Shown: one piece after another, positions 1-7,324 of the stretch
Layout: every line of letters starts with the position of its first letter
Position numbering within the stretch: the stretch's first letter is position 1
Assembly: GCA_964415965.1 (NCBI GenBank)
Contig: CAYQCK010000001.1
Span: forward strand, 620,001 to 684,000
DNA from: CAIKNB01 sp964415965
GTDB taxonomy: Bacteria > Patescibacteriota > Patescibacteriia > 2-12-FULL-60-25
DNA: 64,000 nucleotides
Direction of reading: 5' to 3'
The notes under the pieces: model-generated
What the model was told of the DNA's origin: nothing
What the model saw: only the letters and a program-made list of their open reading frames with translations
Database searches by the model: none
Translations under genes and position numbers: made by a program

Positions 1-151
1 CGACTGCTTCTTCGTATGTCTGTTCCGTGTATTTGACCCCAAGGTCGACTTGAGCGCCGTGGGTGATTTTCCAAGCGCTCCAGCCGATGTAACCGACCGT
101 CCCGACGACGAGGACCAGGACCATGACCAGGAAAATCTTGAGGTATTTCAT
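1..151 (-). CDS. Membrane-anchored or secreted protein, N-terminal part only
   Basis: An open frame begins with ATG at 151 and runs off the left edge of the window, so only about 50 residues are visible. The start reads MKYLKIFLVMVLVLVVGTVG, a short basic n-region followed by a hydrophobic stretch of about 17 residues. It is either an uncleaved N-terminal anchor or a signal peptide without an obvious lipobox. It begins 23 bases after the stop of the gene at 175-603, so it is probably the last visible gene of that minus-strand operon. I do not recognise the family; the visible part after the membrane segment is hydrophilic and has no motif. Confidence 0.6.
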   Translation of the reverse strand, partial: MKYLKIFLVMVLVLVVGTVGYIGWSAWKITHGAQVDLGVKYTEQTYEEAV

Positions 152-174
152 ATCTGTTTCGATTTGGATCAGTT

Positions 175-603
175 TTATTCCGAGGATTCGTCGTGGATGG
201 AGATTCTTTCCGTATGCTTCTGCTGGACCCATTCGCGGTTCAGGCCGATGAGCATCTCGCAGAAAGGGAATTTTTTACCCCAGGCTTGGAGATCTTGCAG
301 CTGGGCATCCGTCGCGTAAGCGAAACCGATATATTTATTGGGCAGCGAGCGGTCGGAGTTCTTCCCGATTTTCGCATGGAATTTGCAGGCGTCCAGAATC
401 GACGGATCGTCGAAGGCGAACCTGAGCTTCAGTTTCCGTTTGTCGAACGCCTCTGCTTCCGGTCCTAGGTATTCCAGGCTGTTGAGCGGTGCCGCCACTT
501 TATTGAAAAGCCAGCCTTCATGCCTGACGGTAAAGTCGGGATGCAGTTTTTCCAGTTCAGGCGTTTCGGCCGTGCCGAACAGTTTCTCGAAGATCTTAGC
601 CAT
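175..603 (-). CDS. Unknown soluble protein, 142 aa
   Basis: Complete frame of 142 residues with no signal peptide or membrane segment, so probably cytoplasmic. It begins MAKIFEKLFGT, and its second half is rich in charged and aromatic residues with one WGKKFPFCEML-type segment. I do not recognise a domain. It starts only 4 bases after the acylphosphatase stop and sits fifth in the co-directional run that begins with the methyltransferase at 2958, so it is very likely co-transcribed with it. A TAATCT box 6 nt before its ATG lies inside the 3' end of the acylphosphatase gene and might be an internal promoter, but it has no convincing -35. Confidence 0.7.
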   Translation of the reverse strand: MAKIFEKLFGTAETPELEKLHPDFTVRHEGWLFNKVAAPLNSLEYLGPEAEAFDKRKLKLRFAFDDPSILDACKFHAKIGKNSDRSLPNKYIGFAYATDAQLQDLQAWGKKFPFCEMLIGLNREWVQQKHTERISIHDESSE

Positions 604-607
604 GCGT

Positions 608-883
608 TTAGATTATGGTGAACCCAGTATAGTTTTCCAGCGGGCCTTCCACAACCTCGATGTTCTCGACGGACGCCGATTCAGGTCCGTGTTTGGCCCA
701 TTCGGAGAAAGCGTCGAGCGCTTCTTGGTCCCCTTCGACTTCGATAGTCAACGTGCCGTCAGGCTCATTCTTCGCGAATCCGGCCAATTCAAGCTCATCC
801 GCCAGCTTCTTGGCCGAATGCCTGAAGAATACTCCTTGCACGCGGCCCTGAATCTTGAGGTTGAGGTGGACGGCCGTTTCCAT
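608..883 (-). CDS. acyP: Acylphosphatase
   Basis: Small enzyme that hydrolyses acyl phosphates such as acetyl phosphate or carbamoyl phosphate in the cytoplasm. The 91-residue length is typical of the family. The signature GRVQGVFFR is at residues 13-21, with the phosphate-binding Arg at 21, and the catalytic Asn is at 39 in the stretch GFAKNEPDGT. The ATG lies two bases after the stop of the upstream PEBP-like gene, so translation is probably coupled. Nothing is missing from the active site, and the assignment is firm at family level; the physiological substrate is not known from sequence. Confidence 0.95.
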   Translation of the reverse strand: METAVHLNLKIQGRVQGVFFRHSAKKLADELELAGFAKNEPDGTLTIEVEGDQEALDAFSEWAKHGPESASVENIEVVEGPLENYTGFTII

Positions 884-884
884 A

Positions 885-1430
885 TCATCTGCTGTATACG
901 CCGACGAGCTCCGCCTGGTCCAGGATGCGGCCTTGGATCGCCGACTCGATTTCCTTCTTGGACGCGCCTTCTTTAAGCCCGAGAACCGTCTCCAGGGCGT
1001 AAAGCTTGAAGACGTAGCGGTGCTGGCCGTTCGGCGGGCATGGGCCGCCGTATTTCAGGTCTCCGGAGGAATTCTTGCCGCGGATCCCTTTCGGTTCTTC
1101 GCCTTCGGCGACTCCTTTCGCGTCACCCGGCATGTCGAACACGATCCAGTGGTCCCAGGTGCCGCTCGGAGCATCCGGGTCGTCCATGATGAGCGCCAGG
1201 CTCTTGGTCCCTGTCGGGACTCCTCCGAACGCCAACGGCGGGATTATATCGGCGCCGTCGCAGGTGTATTTCTCCGGAATGGGTTGGTTGTGGCCGAAGG
1301 CCGGGCCGGTGAGGCGCATAGTGTTCTTTTGATGTTGATTGGCGGTCCCATTCGCCCTCGACGCCGATTGGCAACCGGCTCCGAGGGCGATGACGGCGCA
1401 CAAGACGACGGATGCCGCCTTCAGGCGCAT
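885..1430 (-). CDS. YbhB/YbcL-type PEBP (Raf-kinase-inhibitor-like) lipoprotein
   Basis: Phosphatidylethanolamine-binding-protein fold, 181 residues from the ATG at 1430. The family motifs are present: MDDPDAP at 82-88 followed by WDHW near 92-95, and GGPCPPNGQHRY at 128-139, which together form the anion-binding pocket. The first 20 residues are hydrophobic and end in a lipobox-like LGAGC, so Cys20 may be lipidated and the protein held on the outer face of the membrane. The ATG overlaps the end of rsmE by 10 bases, which fixes the start and suggests translational coupling. Bacterial members have no settled role; an inhibitor or ligand-binding function is only inferred from the family. Confidence 0.88.
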   Translation of the reverse strand: MRLKAASVVLCAVIALGAGCQSASRANGTANQHQKNTMRLTGPAFGHNQPIPEKYTCDGADIIPPLAFGGVPTGTKSLALIMDDPDAPSGTWDHWIVFDMPGDAKGVAEGEEPKGIRGKNSSGDLKYGGPCPPNGQHRYVFKLYALETVLGLKEGASKKEIESAIQGRILDQAELVGVYSR

Positions 1431-2116
1431 AGCAGATAAGTCGCGACGATGGCCGCGGTTTCGCCGCGCAGCACGCGCGGTCCCAGGGTGGCGATGTTGA
1501 ATCCTTTGGCCTTGCCTATCCCGAGTTCCTCCTCGGTCCAGCCGCCTTCCGGCCCGATCCAGACGGAGAAGTTGCCGCTGTCCTTGGCCGCTGTCCTCTT
1601 CATCTGCTTGCCCGTGGCGTCGAACATGTGGTGCATCGAATCTGGCGCGGCGTTTTCGGCCGCGATGACGAAGCGCGACGGCGACCTGACTGCCGGGATG
1701 CGGCCGCGGCCCGAGAGTTCGGCGGCTTCCTTGGCGATTTTCCACAAGCGCTCGAGCTTGACTTCGGTCTTGACGGTCCGCGCCGTGATGAGCGGGATGA
1801 TCTCGGTCGCGCCGACCTCGGTCGCCTTCTGGACCACGAGATCGAAATTGTCGTGCTTCAGGATGGCGCAATACAAAGACACTTGGTTCTCGGGTTCGGC
1901 CGAATTCCTCATCCTCTCCTGTATGCCGACTTCGATGGCGCCCTTCCCTGCTTCGAGGATGACGGCCAGAGCGTCATTCCCCTGTCCGTCGCATAGATAA
2001 ATCTGCTCCGTCGGCTTGAGCTTCAAGACGCTGCGGATTTGGTGCGATTCCTCGTCCGGCAGCTTCAGCTTGTCTGACTTGAGGTCGAAATCGCCGATGA
2101 ACCGGTGGATTTTCAT
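1421..2116 (-). CDS. rsmE: 16S rRNA (uracil1498-N3)-methyltransferase RsmE
   Basis: Adds a methyl group to N3 of U1498 of 16S rRNA using S-adenosylmethionine; a SPOUT-class knotted methyltransferase. From the ATG at 2116 the protein has 231 residues, a normal length. The C-terminal knot motifs are clear: WIGPEGGW at 186-193 and LGPRVLRGETA at 211-221. The N-terminal part (about 1-65) fits the PUA-like RNA-binding domain. The start is set by a 4-base ATGA overlap with the stop of the methyltransferase gene upstream; the longer frame up to 2266 is only open by chance. Second gene of the operon. Confidence 0.95.
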   Translation of the reverse strand: MKIHRFIGDFDLKSDKLKLPDEESHQIRSVLKLKPTEQIYLCDGQGNDALAVILEAGKGAIEVGIQERMRNSAEPENQVSLYCAILKHDNFDLVVQKATEVGATEIIPLITARTVKTEVKLERLWKIAKEAAELSGRGRIPAVRSPSRFVIAAENAAPDSMHHMFDATGKQMKRTAAKDSGNFSVWIGPEGGWTEEELGIGKAKGFNIATLGPRVLRGETAAIVATYLLCA

Positions 2117-2958
2117 ACGTCGCACTTCACGGCTTCGAGGTACATGAACAGCGGGATCTCTTTCCGTGCCGTGTTCTCGGCTTTTGCCCGCGGTCCCGAA
2201 TCGCTCTTGCGGTGCGAGACCCATTCCTCCATGTTGCGGACGTGGAAACCGGCGGTGCGGAGCCATTTGAAATACGATTGCAGCGGACGATGGTACGACC
2301 AGGTGGTTTCGCCCGGATCGGCTCCGGGATGCATCTTGATCTCGGCCTTGGTTTCCGAAAGATAACGGTCGACGCGGCGGAATTGGACGCCGGCCTGGTC
2401 GTCATAGGCCCAGGCGCTGGCCTGCGGCACGCGGTACGCCGGATGGTTAAGCACGAGATGCAAAGAGCCTCCCGTCTTGAGCACGCGCGCGGCCTCGAAG
2501 AGCGCTTCGTTGGCGTTATGGATGTTCTGGATGGCCAGGACGCAGATGGCCTTGTCGAACTTGTCTTCGGCGAAAGGCGTCTCGTGCGCCGGCGCCGCCT
2601 TGAAATCGATTTTCAGGCTCGGCGAAAGGGTCTTGGCGCGGGCGATGAGCTCCGGCGAGATGTCGCAGCCCGAGACGGCGGCTCCGGCGCGCGCCAGTTC
2701 GCGGCTGAAGAAGCCTTGGCCGCAGGCCAGGTCCAAAATCAGTTCGCCCTTCGTCGGAGCGACCAACCGCATCAGGTTCGGCAGGATGACTTCGCGCTGG
2801 AAAGTGTCGCCCGGCGCTTCGAGCAGGTCGGAATACCAGTCCGCGACGTTGCCCCAGGAGGTTTTGCTGGGCGGATTCGGGCGGCCGGCGCGAATCTGCG
2901 GCCGCGGCGGCAAAGGCGGTCCGCCGCGGATGGGTCGGCTGTTGGGGAAAGGGTTCAT
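2113..2958 (-). CDS. Class I SAM-dependent methyltransferase
   Basis: 281-residue enzyme of the Rossmann-fold methyltransferase type. Motif I, DLACGQGFFSREL, lies at about 76-88 after a 40-residue Pro/Arg-rich N-terminus; the acidic SAM-ribose residue follows in SGCDISPE, and the post-I region contains ALFEAARVLKTGG. It resembles the methyltransferase-11 group that acts on small molecules or quinone precursors; the substrate cannot be told. It is the first gene of the minus-strand operon down to the window edge. A promoter with the -10 box six bases before the ATG (2965-2993) suggests a leaderless message. Confidence 0.85.
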   Translation of the reverse strand: MNPFPNSRPIRGGPPLPPRPQIRAGRPNPPSKTSWGNVADWYSDLLEAPGDTFQREVILPNLMRLVAPTKGELILDLACGQGFFSRELARAGAAVSGCDISPELIARAKTLSPSLKIDFKAAPAHETPFAEDKFDKAICVLAIQNIHNANEALFEAARVLKTGGSLHLVLNHPAYRVPQASAWAYDDQAGVQFRRVDRYLSETKAEIKMHPGADPGETTWSYHRPLQSYFKWLRTAGFHVRNMEEWVSHRKSDSGPRAKAENTARKEIPLFMYLEAVKCDV

Positions 2959-2964
2959 GCCAGG

Positions 2965-2993
2965 ATTCTAGCCTAAAATCCGGCATTCCCCAA
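2965..2993 (-). promoter_or_regulatory. Promoter of the methyltransferase-rsmE operon, start site at the ATG
   Basis: Read on the minus strand: TTGGGG, 17 bases, TAGAAT, then 6 bases to the ATG at 2958. Normal start-site spacing from the -10 places transcription initiation on or next to the A of the ATG. There is no room for a Shine-Dalgarno sequence. Confidence 0.55.
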
Positions 2994-2994
2994 A

Positions 2995-4080
2995 TCACCG
3001 GCCGGCGTATATCCGGAGGAATCCGCGGACCGTGTCGGCGTACTTCCCGATCGACGCGATGTCGACCCATTCCTCCGTGCCGTGGTGGCCGTCGCCCGTC
3101 GGCTGGCTCAAGATGACCGGGACGCCGAGCGGCGTGAAGAACCTCGCGTCCGACGAGCCGTGATCCAGGGTGAAATTCGGGTTGCCGCCGGCTTCGCGGA
3201 TGGCCGCGGCATAGGCCGCGACAGCGGGATCGCCTTGCGGCACGAAGACCAAGGGTTCATCGAGGAGTTTTTCGATCGCTACCCCGTCAGGCAGCTTGGC
3301 CGCTATCCCGGCGAAAATCGCTTGCGGATTGTCTACTTCGGTCAGCCTGATGTCGCAGACGGCGCTGGCCGAATCCGCGACCTTGTTGGCCGCACCGCCG
3401 CCTTCGACCCTTCCCACGTTGCAGGTCGCGACCCAGTGGTTTTCCGGATGCTGGTCATGGAGCATGAAGCCCGCCTGAACCGCGTCCAGCGCGCGGTTCA
3501 ATTTCTGGATGGCGTTCTCGCCTTGCCACGGGGTCGAGCCGTGCGCCGGCTTGCCTTGGGCCGTGAGTTTGACCCACAGCACGCCCTTTTCCTTTTGGAC
3601 GATGTTTTGCCAATCCTTACCGCCGTCCGGCAGGATGACGGCCTGCGGCCTTATCCCCTGTTCCAACAAAAACTTCGTGCCGTCGAATCCCCCGCTCTCC
3701 TCGTCCGTCGTCAGCATGAGGCCTAAATCGGCACTCGGCCCCATGTCTTGCGCGAGTTGCATGAGCGCGGCCGTCCCGCTCTTCATGTCCAGTGCTCCGC
3801 GCGCGTAAAGCCGGCCGTCTTGCTCGCGCGGCTCGAATTGGCCGTCTGCGCCCGGCACGACGTCCAGGTGCGCGGCGAACAGGACTTTAGGCGTGAGGTT
3901 TTCGCCGACGAACACGGATTTCACGCCGCGGCGTTCGAAGCCCCTGACCTTCCAGCCGGCCCGACGGAAAAAATCCCCGACATAATCCAAACAGCGGCCG
4001 ATCTCATCCGGCCGGTCCGCGGTCGTCCGGAAGCGGATAAGATCGCGCGTGGTATCCAAAATTCGGTTCAGGTCGGTCAT
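2995..4080 (-). CDS. M20-family metallopeptidase (ArgE/DapE/carboxypeptidase G2 type)
   Basis: Cytoplasmic di-zinc hydrolase of the M20 clan, 361 residues. The metal ligands are in the usual order: His71 in AAHLDVVP, Asp98 in GALDMKSG, catalytic Glu127 and ligand Glu128 in TTDEESGG, Asp152 in LPDGG, and a final His near 335 in GDGHHGTEEW. The middle third (about 175-280) is the dimerisation lid, with the KPAHGSTPW segment typical of the family. Likely activity is cleavage of an N-acyl amino acid or small peptide; the exact substrate is not visible. It stands alone between two terminator or promoter regions. Confidence 0.9.
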   Translation of the reverse strand: MTDLNRILDTTRDLIRFRTTADRPDEIGRCLDYVGDFFRRAGWKVRGFERRGVKSVFVGENLTPKVLFAAHLDVVPGADGQFEPREQDGRLYARGALDMKSGTAALMQLAQDMGPSADLGLMLTTDEESGGFDGTKFLLEQGIRPQAVILPDGGKDWQNIVQKEKGVLWVKLTAQGKPAHGSTPWQGENAIQKLNRALDAVQAGFMLHDQHPENHWVATCNVGRVEGGGAANKVADSASAVCDIRLTEVDNPQAIFAGIAAKLPDGVAIEKLLDEPLVFVPQGDPAVAAYAAAIREAGGNPNFTLDHGSSDARFFTPLGVPVILSQPTGDGHHGTEEWVDIASIGKYADTVRGFLRIYAGR

Positions 4081-4109
4081 AAGCAGGTAAAAGATAGCCT
4101 AATCGCAGG

Positions 4110-4138
4110 AAAAAGTAAGGGGCGGATAGCTCCGCCCC
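4110..4138 (-). terminator. Intrinsic terminator after the ATP-grasp gene
   Basis: Read on the minus strand, an 8-bp stem (GGGGCGGA/TCCGCCCC) with loop GCTA is followed by TTACTTTTT. It lies 9 bases after the stop of the gene at 4147. Confidence 0.75.
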
Positions 4139-4146
4139 CTGACGGA

Positions 4147-5544
4147 TCAGAACGGAAGGTCGGCGGCCAGCTGCTGCATGGCCGCATTCTGCTCCATGGC
4201 CCGAGTGATGGTCTCGGCCAGCACCACGTAGCCCATCGAGCCGCCGGCCGGCGGGATCGATACGACCACGCCCTCGCCGGCGTCGGGGTCCCAGTGGAGG
4301 CCGCGGTCGGCCATCAGCTGGCGCACGGTCGCGAAGGATGTGGCCTTGCCGACCTTGAGCGCGTCGTTCGAGACCGTGACCGCGCCCTGGGCGTTGTCCG
4401 GCCGCAGGCGGCGCCTGATCTCGTTCACGTGGATCATGCCGCCGTAGCGGAAATTGCTCTCGAAGGCGATCAGCGAACCGTCGTGCAGGATGCCCCAGTC
4501 GATGCCGCAATAGCCGTTGCCGCCGCGCGAGCGGACGTAAGCGGCGTAGCGTTTCGACATCGAGACCATGGCGTCGACCGTCCTGGTCGGAAGCCCGCTC
4601 GGCGCGATCGATCCGATGTAACACGAGCCCGCGATGATCTGCATGGAATGCGAGACCAGGCGGAGCCTGTCGGGCGCGATGCAGTAGAGCGTCGCCGGCG
4701 AATGCCGGACCTTGAGGTACGGCTCGACGAGCACCGTATCGCGTTCCCAGATGGCCCGCGGCTGCATGCGTTCGACGAGGTAATCCTCGAGTTTTCGGTG
4801 CCCGGACTGCTCGAGCAGCTCCGGCGTAGCCTCGATGTTGCCGAGGCCGCCGGCGCCGAGCGCTTGGCGCAGCATCACGCTGCCGCGGCTGTCGTATATC
4901 TCGAGGGCCGCGGAGATGACGCGTCCCATGCCGGACACGTGGAGCGAGTCGGGCACCGGGATGCCGAGCCGCCGGCAAGCCTCCTGGAACTTGGCTTTGT
5001 CGTTCAGTTCCGCGACCCGGTTGTCCATGACCGCGGCTTCGTCCATGCCTTGGATCGGCAGTCCGGTGCGCCGTCCGAGCTCGAAGACCGAAGGATGCTG
5101 GATGAAGGGCGAGATGCGCCAGCCGCGCCGTTTGCCTTCGCGGCCCAGGTCGGCGATGAGGGCCGCGTCAGCCAGCATGTTCTCGACGAGCGAGAGCGGT
5201 TTTGACATGTCGGTGTAGCGGGCCTTGGGCGCGAAGGTCCTGGGCCGGTAGCCGTACAGGTCGCGGTAGTATTCCGCGTAGTCCTCCGGCAAGGGTTCGT
5301 ACAGGACGGCGGCGTCGTCGGGACGCAAGTAGTGGACGGCCCGCGGGGCGACGTCGATGCATTTCTTGGCGAGCTTGCCTGTGGCTTGGCCGGCCAACGT
5401 GATGGCCTGGTCGATATTCGTCACCACGATGCCATTGTCGTAGTTGCCGACGAATATCTGGCCCTGCTGGTCCAGGCCGGCGCTTTCCGCCTTATCTTCG
5501 CCGTTTCCGCGCCTGGGTTCGGCTTGGCATTCGTGCGTCTGCAT
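4147..5544 (-). CDS. ATP-grasp ligase, pre-ATP-grasp/PGM1-like
   Basis: 465-residue ligase of the ATP-grasp superfamily, which joins a carboxylate (via acyl phosphate) to an amine. The N-terminal 130 residues, with IFVGNYDNG at about 30-38 and a Leu/Tyr-rich segment after it, resemble the pre-ATP-grasp domain of peptide ligases such as PGM1 of pheganomycin synthesis. The nucleotide-binding core follows: LNDKAKFQEACRRLGIPVP, the glycine-rich QALGAGGLGN loop, LVEPYL, and the metal-binding FESNFRYGGMIHVNEIR. The start is supported by an AGGAG ribosome-binding site 8 bases upstream. A leader ORF and a strong terminator-like hairpin precede it (5648-5836), which suggests attenuation. The product made is unknown. 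Confidence 0.75.
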   Translation of the reverse strand: MQTHECQAEPRRGNGEDKAESAGLDQQGQIFVGNYDNGIVVTNIDQAITLAGQATGKLAKKCIDVAPRAVHYLRPDDAAVLYEPLPEDYAEYYRDLYGYRPRTFAPKARYTDMSKPLSLVENMLADAALIADLGREGKRRGWRISPFIQHPSVFELGRRTGLPIQGMDEAAVMDNRVAELNDKAKFQEACRRLGIPVPDSLHVSGMGRVISAALEIYDSRGSVMLRQALGAGGLGNIEATPELLEQSGHRKLEDYLVERMQPRAIWERDTVLVEPYLKVRHSPATLYCIAPDRLRLVSHSMQIIAGSCYIGSIAPSGLPTRTVDAMVSMSKRYAAYVRSRGGNGYCGIDWGILHDGSLIAFESNFRYGGMIHVNEIRRRLRPDNAQGAVTVSNDALKVGKATSFATVRQLMADRGLHWDPDAGEGVVVSIPPAGGSMGYVVLAETITRAMEQNAAMQQLAADLPF

Positions 5545-5647
5545 CTCTTGGCTCCTTGGTTGTTGGGCTTATTCCGTTCTGGTTGAAAGGGCGTGCCCTT
5601 TTCAGGGCGGAGAGGCGGCCTGGCGGGAAGCCGGCTGTCCGCGCCGG

Positions 5648-5678
5648 AAAAAACAACAGCCACCGCGGGCGGTGGCTG
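5648..5678 (-). terminator. Strong hairpin with U-run in the ATP-grasp leader, possible attenuator
   Basis: On the minus strand an inverted repeat CAGCCACCGC/GCGGTGGCTG is followed by TTGTTTTTT. It lies 20 bases after the stop of the 33-codon leader ORF and about 100 bases before the ATP-grasp ATG, with its own promoter upstream. It would end most transcripts unless read-through is controlled. Confidence 0.8.
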
Positions 5679-5698
5679 GTTGATGTCTGCTGTCGGGA

Positions 5699-5800
5699 CT
5701 AGAACATCCTGTCGGCCACCGCTTTCGGTCGGATAATGCTAAACAGGAATCCGCTTGACGCGGCCTGCCTGTTCCGTAAAGCGCTGGCTTGCCGTTCCAT
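5699..5800 (-). CDS. Small leader ORF, 33 aa, upstream of the ATP-grasp gene
   Basis: ATG at 5800 to TAG at 5699 encodes 33 residues beginning MERQASALRNRQ and ending PKAVADRMF, with a hydrophobic GFLFSII centre and several Arg. It is worth listing because its ATG falls at the expected transcription start of a near-consensus promoter (TTGACA-17-TAATTT, 7 bases before the ATG) and it is followed at once by a terminator hairpin and then the ligase gene. It could be a regulatory leader peptide, a precursor peptide for the ligase, or chance. There is no Shine-Dalgarno sequence and I recognise no homologue. Confidence 0.4.
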   Translation of the reverse strand: MERQASALRNRQAASSGFLFSIIRPKAVADRMF

Positions 5801-5807
5801 GTTTTTG

Positions 5808-5836
5808 AAATTAGCTGCGTGTCCGGAATCTGTCAA
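5808..5836 (-). promoter_or_regulatory. Promoter of the ATP-grasp leader transcript
   Basis: Minus strand: consensus TTGACA, 17-base spacer, TAATTT. The predicted start site is at 5800-5801, i.e. at the ATG of the 33-codon leader ORF. Confidence 0.7.
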
Positions 5837-5845
5837 GCTCATCCT

Positions 5846-6610
5846 TTATTTGAGCGAGAAGGTCGTACGGACGATGGCCGTCACCTTCTTCTCTTTTGTG
5901 GCCGTGTCGTAGGCGCCGTAATCCGAGACCTCGGTCGAATTCACGGCCGTGACCTGGAACACGCCCATGCTCGCGTTCTGGAGTTTGCCGATGGCCGAAC
6001 CCGTGCTCTTCACGATGCGGCCGGCGCGTTCCTGCGCGTTTTTGGTCGCCTCCTCAAGCATGTCGAGCTTAAGGTCGGCGAGCTTGGAGTAGTAGTACTC
6101 CGGGTTGTTGCTGCTGAACAGGATGCCGCTGTCGGCGAACGCCGATTGCGCGTCCTGGGCGATCTTGGTCACCTCATCGACTTTGGTGGATTCGATCATG
6201 ATGGATTGCTGCAGCGTGTAGCCGACGGTCCGGTTGCTGCCGCAGTTCTGGTTGCCGAACTTGTCCCAGCCCATCGGATTCTGCCCTTCGCAGGTCGGCG
6301 TCAGCGTCGAAGGCTGGATGGTCAATTCCTTCTCGTCCACGCCGCGGCCCTTGAAGTACGCTTGGATGGTCTTGAGGTCGGCCTTCATCTGGTCGCTGCC
6401 CTGCTTCAAGCCGTCCAAACCGACTTGGCGCGAAAAATTCCCGGTCCACTTGATCGTGTCCGACGTGACCGTCTTTTCGGTCGATCCTGTTACGCTGATG
6501 GTGTCGCCGAGGCGTTTGGCTTTGAGGAAGTATGACGCGCCGATGAACGTGCTGACGATGAGCGCGACACCGAGCACGATCGCCGCGATGGTGTTGGATG
6601 TTCGTTCCAT
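5846..6610 (-). CDS. SIMPL-domain (DUF541) membrane-anchored protein
   Basis: 254 residues from the ATG at 6610. One membrane helix near residues 8-30 anchors it, and the rest lies outside the membrane. The SIMPL hallmark appears early, ISVTGSTEKTVTSDTIKW, followed by alternating helices and strands, the VGYTLQQSIMIES segment and the closing VTAIVRTTFSLK strand. Two Cys at about 106 and 122 may form a disulfide. The family is periplasmic or surface-located, is often linked to envelope stress, and has no known catalytic activity. An in-frame ATG four codons upstream (6622) is possible; neither start has a ribosome-binding site. Confidence 0.85.
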   Translation of the reverse strand: MERTSNTIAAIVLGVALIVSTFIGASYFLKAKRLGDTISVTGSTEKTVTSDTIKWTGNFSRQVGLDGLKQGSDQMKADLKTIQAYFKGRGVDEKELTIQPSTLTPTCEGQNPMGWDKFGNQNCGSNRTVGYTLQQSIMIESTKVDEVTKIAQDAQSAFADSGILFSSNNPEYYYSKLADLKLDMLEEATKNAQERAGRIVKSTGSAIGKLQNASMGVFQVTAVNSTEVSDYGAYDTATKEKKVTAIVRTTFSLK

Positions 6611-6678
6611 AAATAAAAGCATAAGACTAATGCCGAAAGTATAGACGGCAGGACAGGAAAAAGGAAATATTACTCAAT

Positions 6679-6756
6679 GTCGTTTCGACCGAAGGAGCGC
6701 AGCGACTGAACGGAGAAACCTCTTAACAGAGATTTCTCCGCGTTGGTCGAAATGAC
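6679..6756. repeat. 78-bp imperfect inverted repeat, REP-like
   Basis: Outer arms GTCGTTTCGACC and GGTCGAAATGAC (one mismatch) enclose an inner pair GGAGAAACCTC/GAGATTTCTCC around TTAACA. The whole element forms a long cruciform in an otherwise empty 160-base gap. Similar GTCATTTCGACC-type palindromes are widespread dispersed elements in bacterial genomes. Only one copy is present in this window. Confidence 0.75.
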
Positions 6757-6770
6757 GGCCTAGTGCCGCT

Positions 6771-7199
6771 TTAGACCCGTCCGTCCTTGACCCGTTGGGC
6801 CGCCTGGAACATCTCGCTCGGCGTGGTCTTGGACCAACCCTGGGCCGTCGGATGGATGATGGATGCGATGCCGGACTGGAGAAGCAGGCGGCTGCAGGCC
6901 ACGCAGCAATACGAGGCGTCGGTCACGCGGACCGTGCCGTCTTCGCGCCGGCCCATCAGATACAGTTCCGCGCCCCGGATGTCCGTGCCGTTCTTAAGCG
7001 CCGCCATGAGCGCCGCCTCCTCCGCATGGATGCCGAGGAGCGGATGGTCGGCCAGCTGCTCCTTGTCGAGCGGCTTGTAGGCGAAACCTGACGCCAGCAC
7101 ATGGCCGTCTTTCACGACCATGGCGCCGTATTGCGGATTCCAGGTGGATTCGGCCGTCACTCTCTCAAGTTCCTGGATGATGTTCGGGGCGATATCCAT
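6771..7199 (-). CDS. Cytidine/deoxycytidylate deaminase-like zinc enzyme
   Basis: 142 residues from the ATG at 7199. It has the deaminase zinc signature: HAE at 58-60 (His ligand and catalytic Glu) and CVAC at 99-102 (two Cys ligands), with the intervening NGTDIRGAELYLMG strand. The usual Pro before the first Cys is replaced by Cys98, giving YCCVAC. Length and layout fit the dCMP/riboflavin-type CDA superfamily rather than tRNA adenosine deaminase. Likely role is nucleotide salvage, but the exact base cannot be read from sequence. The longer frame up to 7328 crosses a terminator and a palindrome and is rejected as N-terminal sequence. Confidence 0.85.
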   Translation of the reverse strand: MDIAPNIIQELERVTAESTWNPQYGAMVVKDGHVLASGFAYKPLDKEQLADHPLLGIHAEEAALMAALKNGTDIRGAELYLMGRREDGTVRVTDASYCCVACSRLLLQSGIASIIHPTAQGWSKTTPSEMFQAAQRVKDGRV

Positions 7200-7259
7200 A
7201 TGCTTAAACGATAGCCCTGGCCGCCGTTCGCGTCCACTCGCCTGTCGGCCGGCGGTTAA

Positions 7260-7289
7260 CAAAAAACGGCCCGGAAAGATTCCGGGCCG
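7260..7289 (-). terminator. Intrinsic terminator of the gene at 7325-8230
   Basis: Minus strand: CGGCCCGGAA / TTCCGGGCCG stem with a short loop, then TTTTTTG. It is separated from the stop codon only by a REP-like palindrome. Confidence 0.85.
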
Positions 7290-7294
7290 CGAAA

Positions 7295-7314
7295 GGGCGA
7301 ATGACCATTCGCCC
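7295..7314. repeat. REP-like palindrome, GGGCGAAT family
   Basis: GGGCGAAT-GACC-ATTCGCCC, perfect 8-bp arms around 4 bases. It is the same core found at 19041, 19406, 19679 and (one mismatch) 49444, and sits between a stop codon and its terminator. Confidence 0.8.
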
Positions 7315-7324
7315 ACGTCATCAA

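Noticed and set aside
560..620. Separate promoter for the 142-residue gene (TAATCT six bases before its ATG)
   Set aside because: No -35, it lies within the acylphosphatase coding end, and gene spacing indicates co-transcription; kept only as a remark.
1421..2116. UGA recoded as glycine, as in some CPR lineages
   Set aside because: TGA closes rsmE, the methyltransferase, hsp20 and others exactly at expected C-termini and in ATGA overlaps, so the standard bacterial code fits.
3748..5205. Long plus-strand open frame (485 codons)
   Set aside because: It is the antisense of the M20 peptidase and ATP-grasp genes; high GC keeps it open, composition is Arg/Ala/Asp-biased and no motif is present.
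5590..5612. Second hairpin (CCCT-GAAA-AGGG) in the ATP-grasp leader as an anti-terminator
   Set aside because: Short stem with no complementarity that would clearly compete with the main terminator hairpin; not enough to claim a switch.
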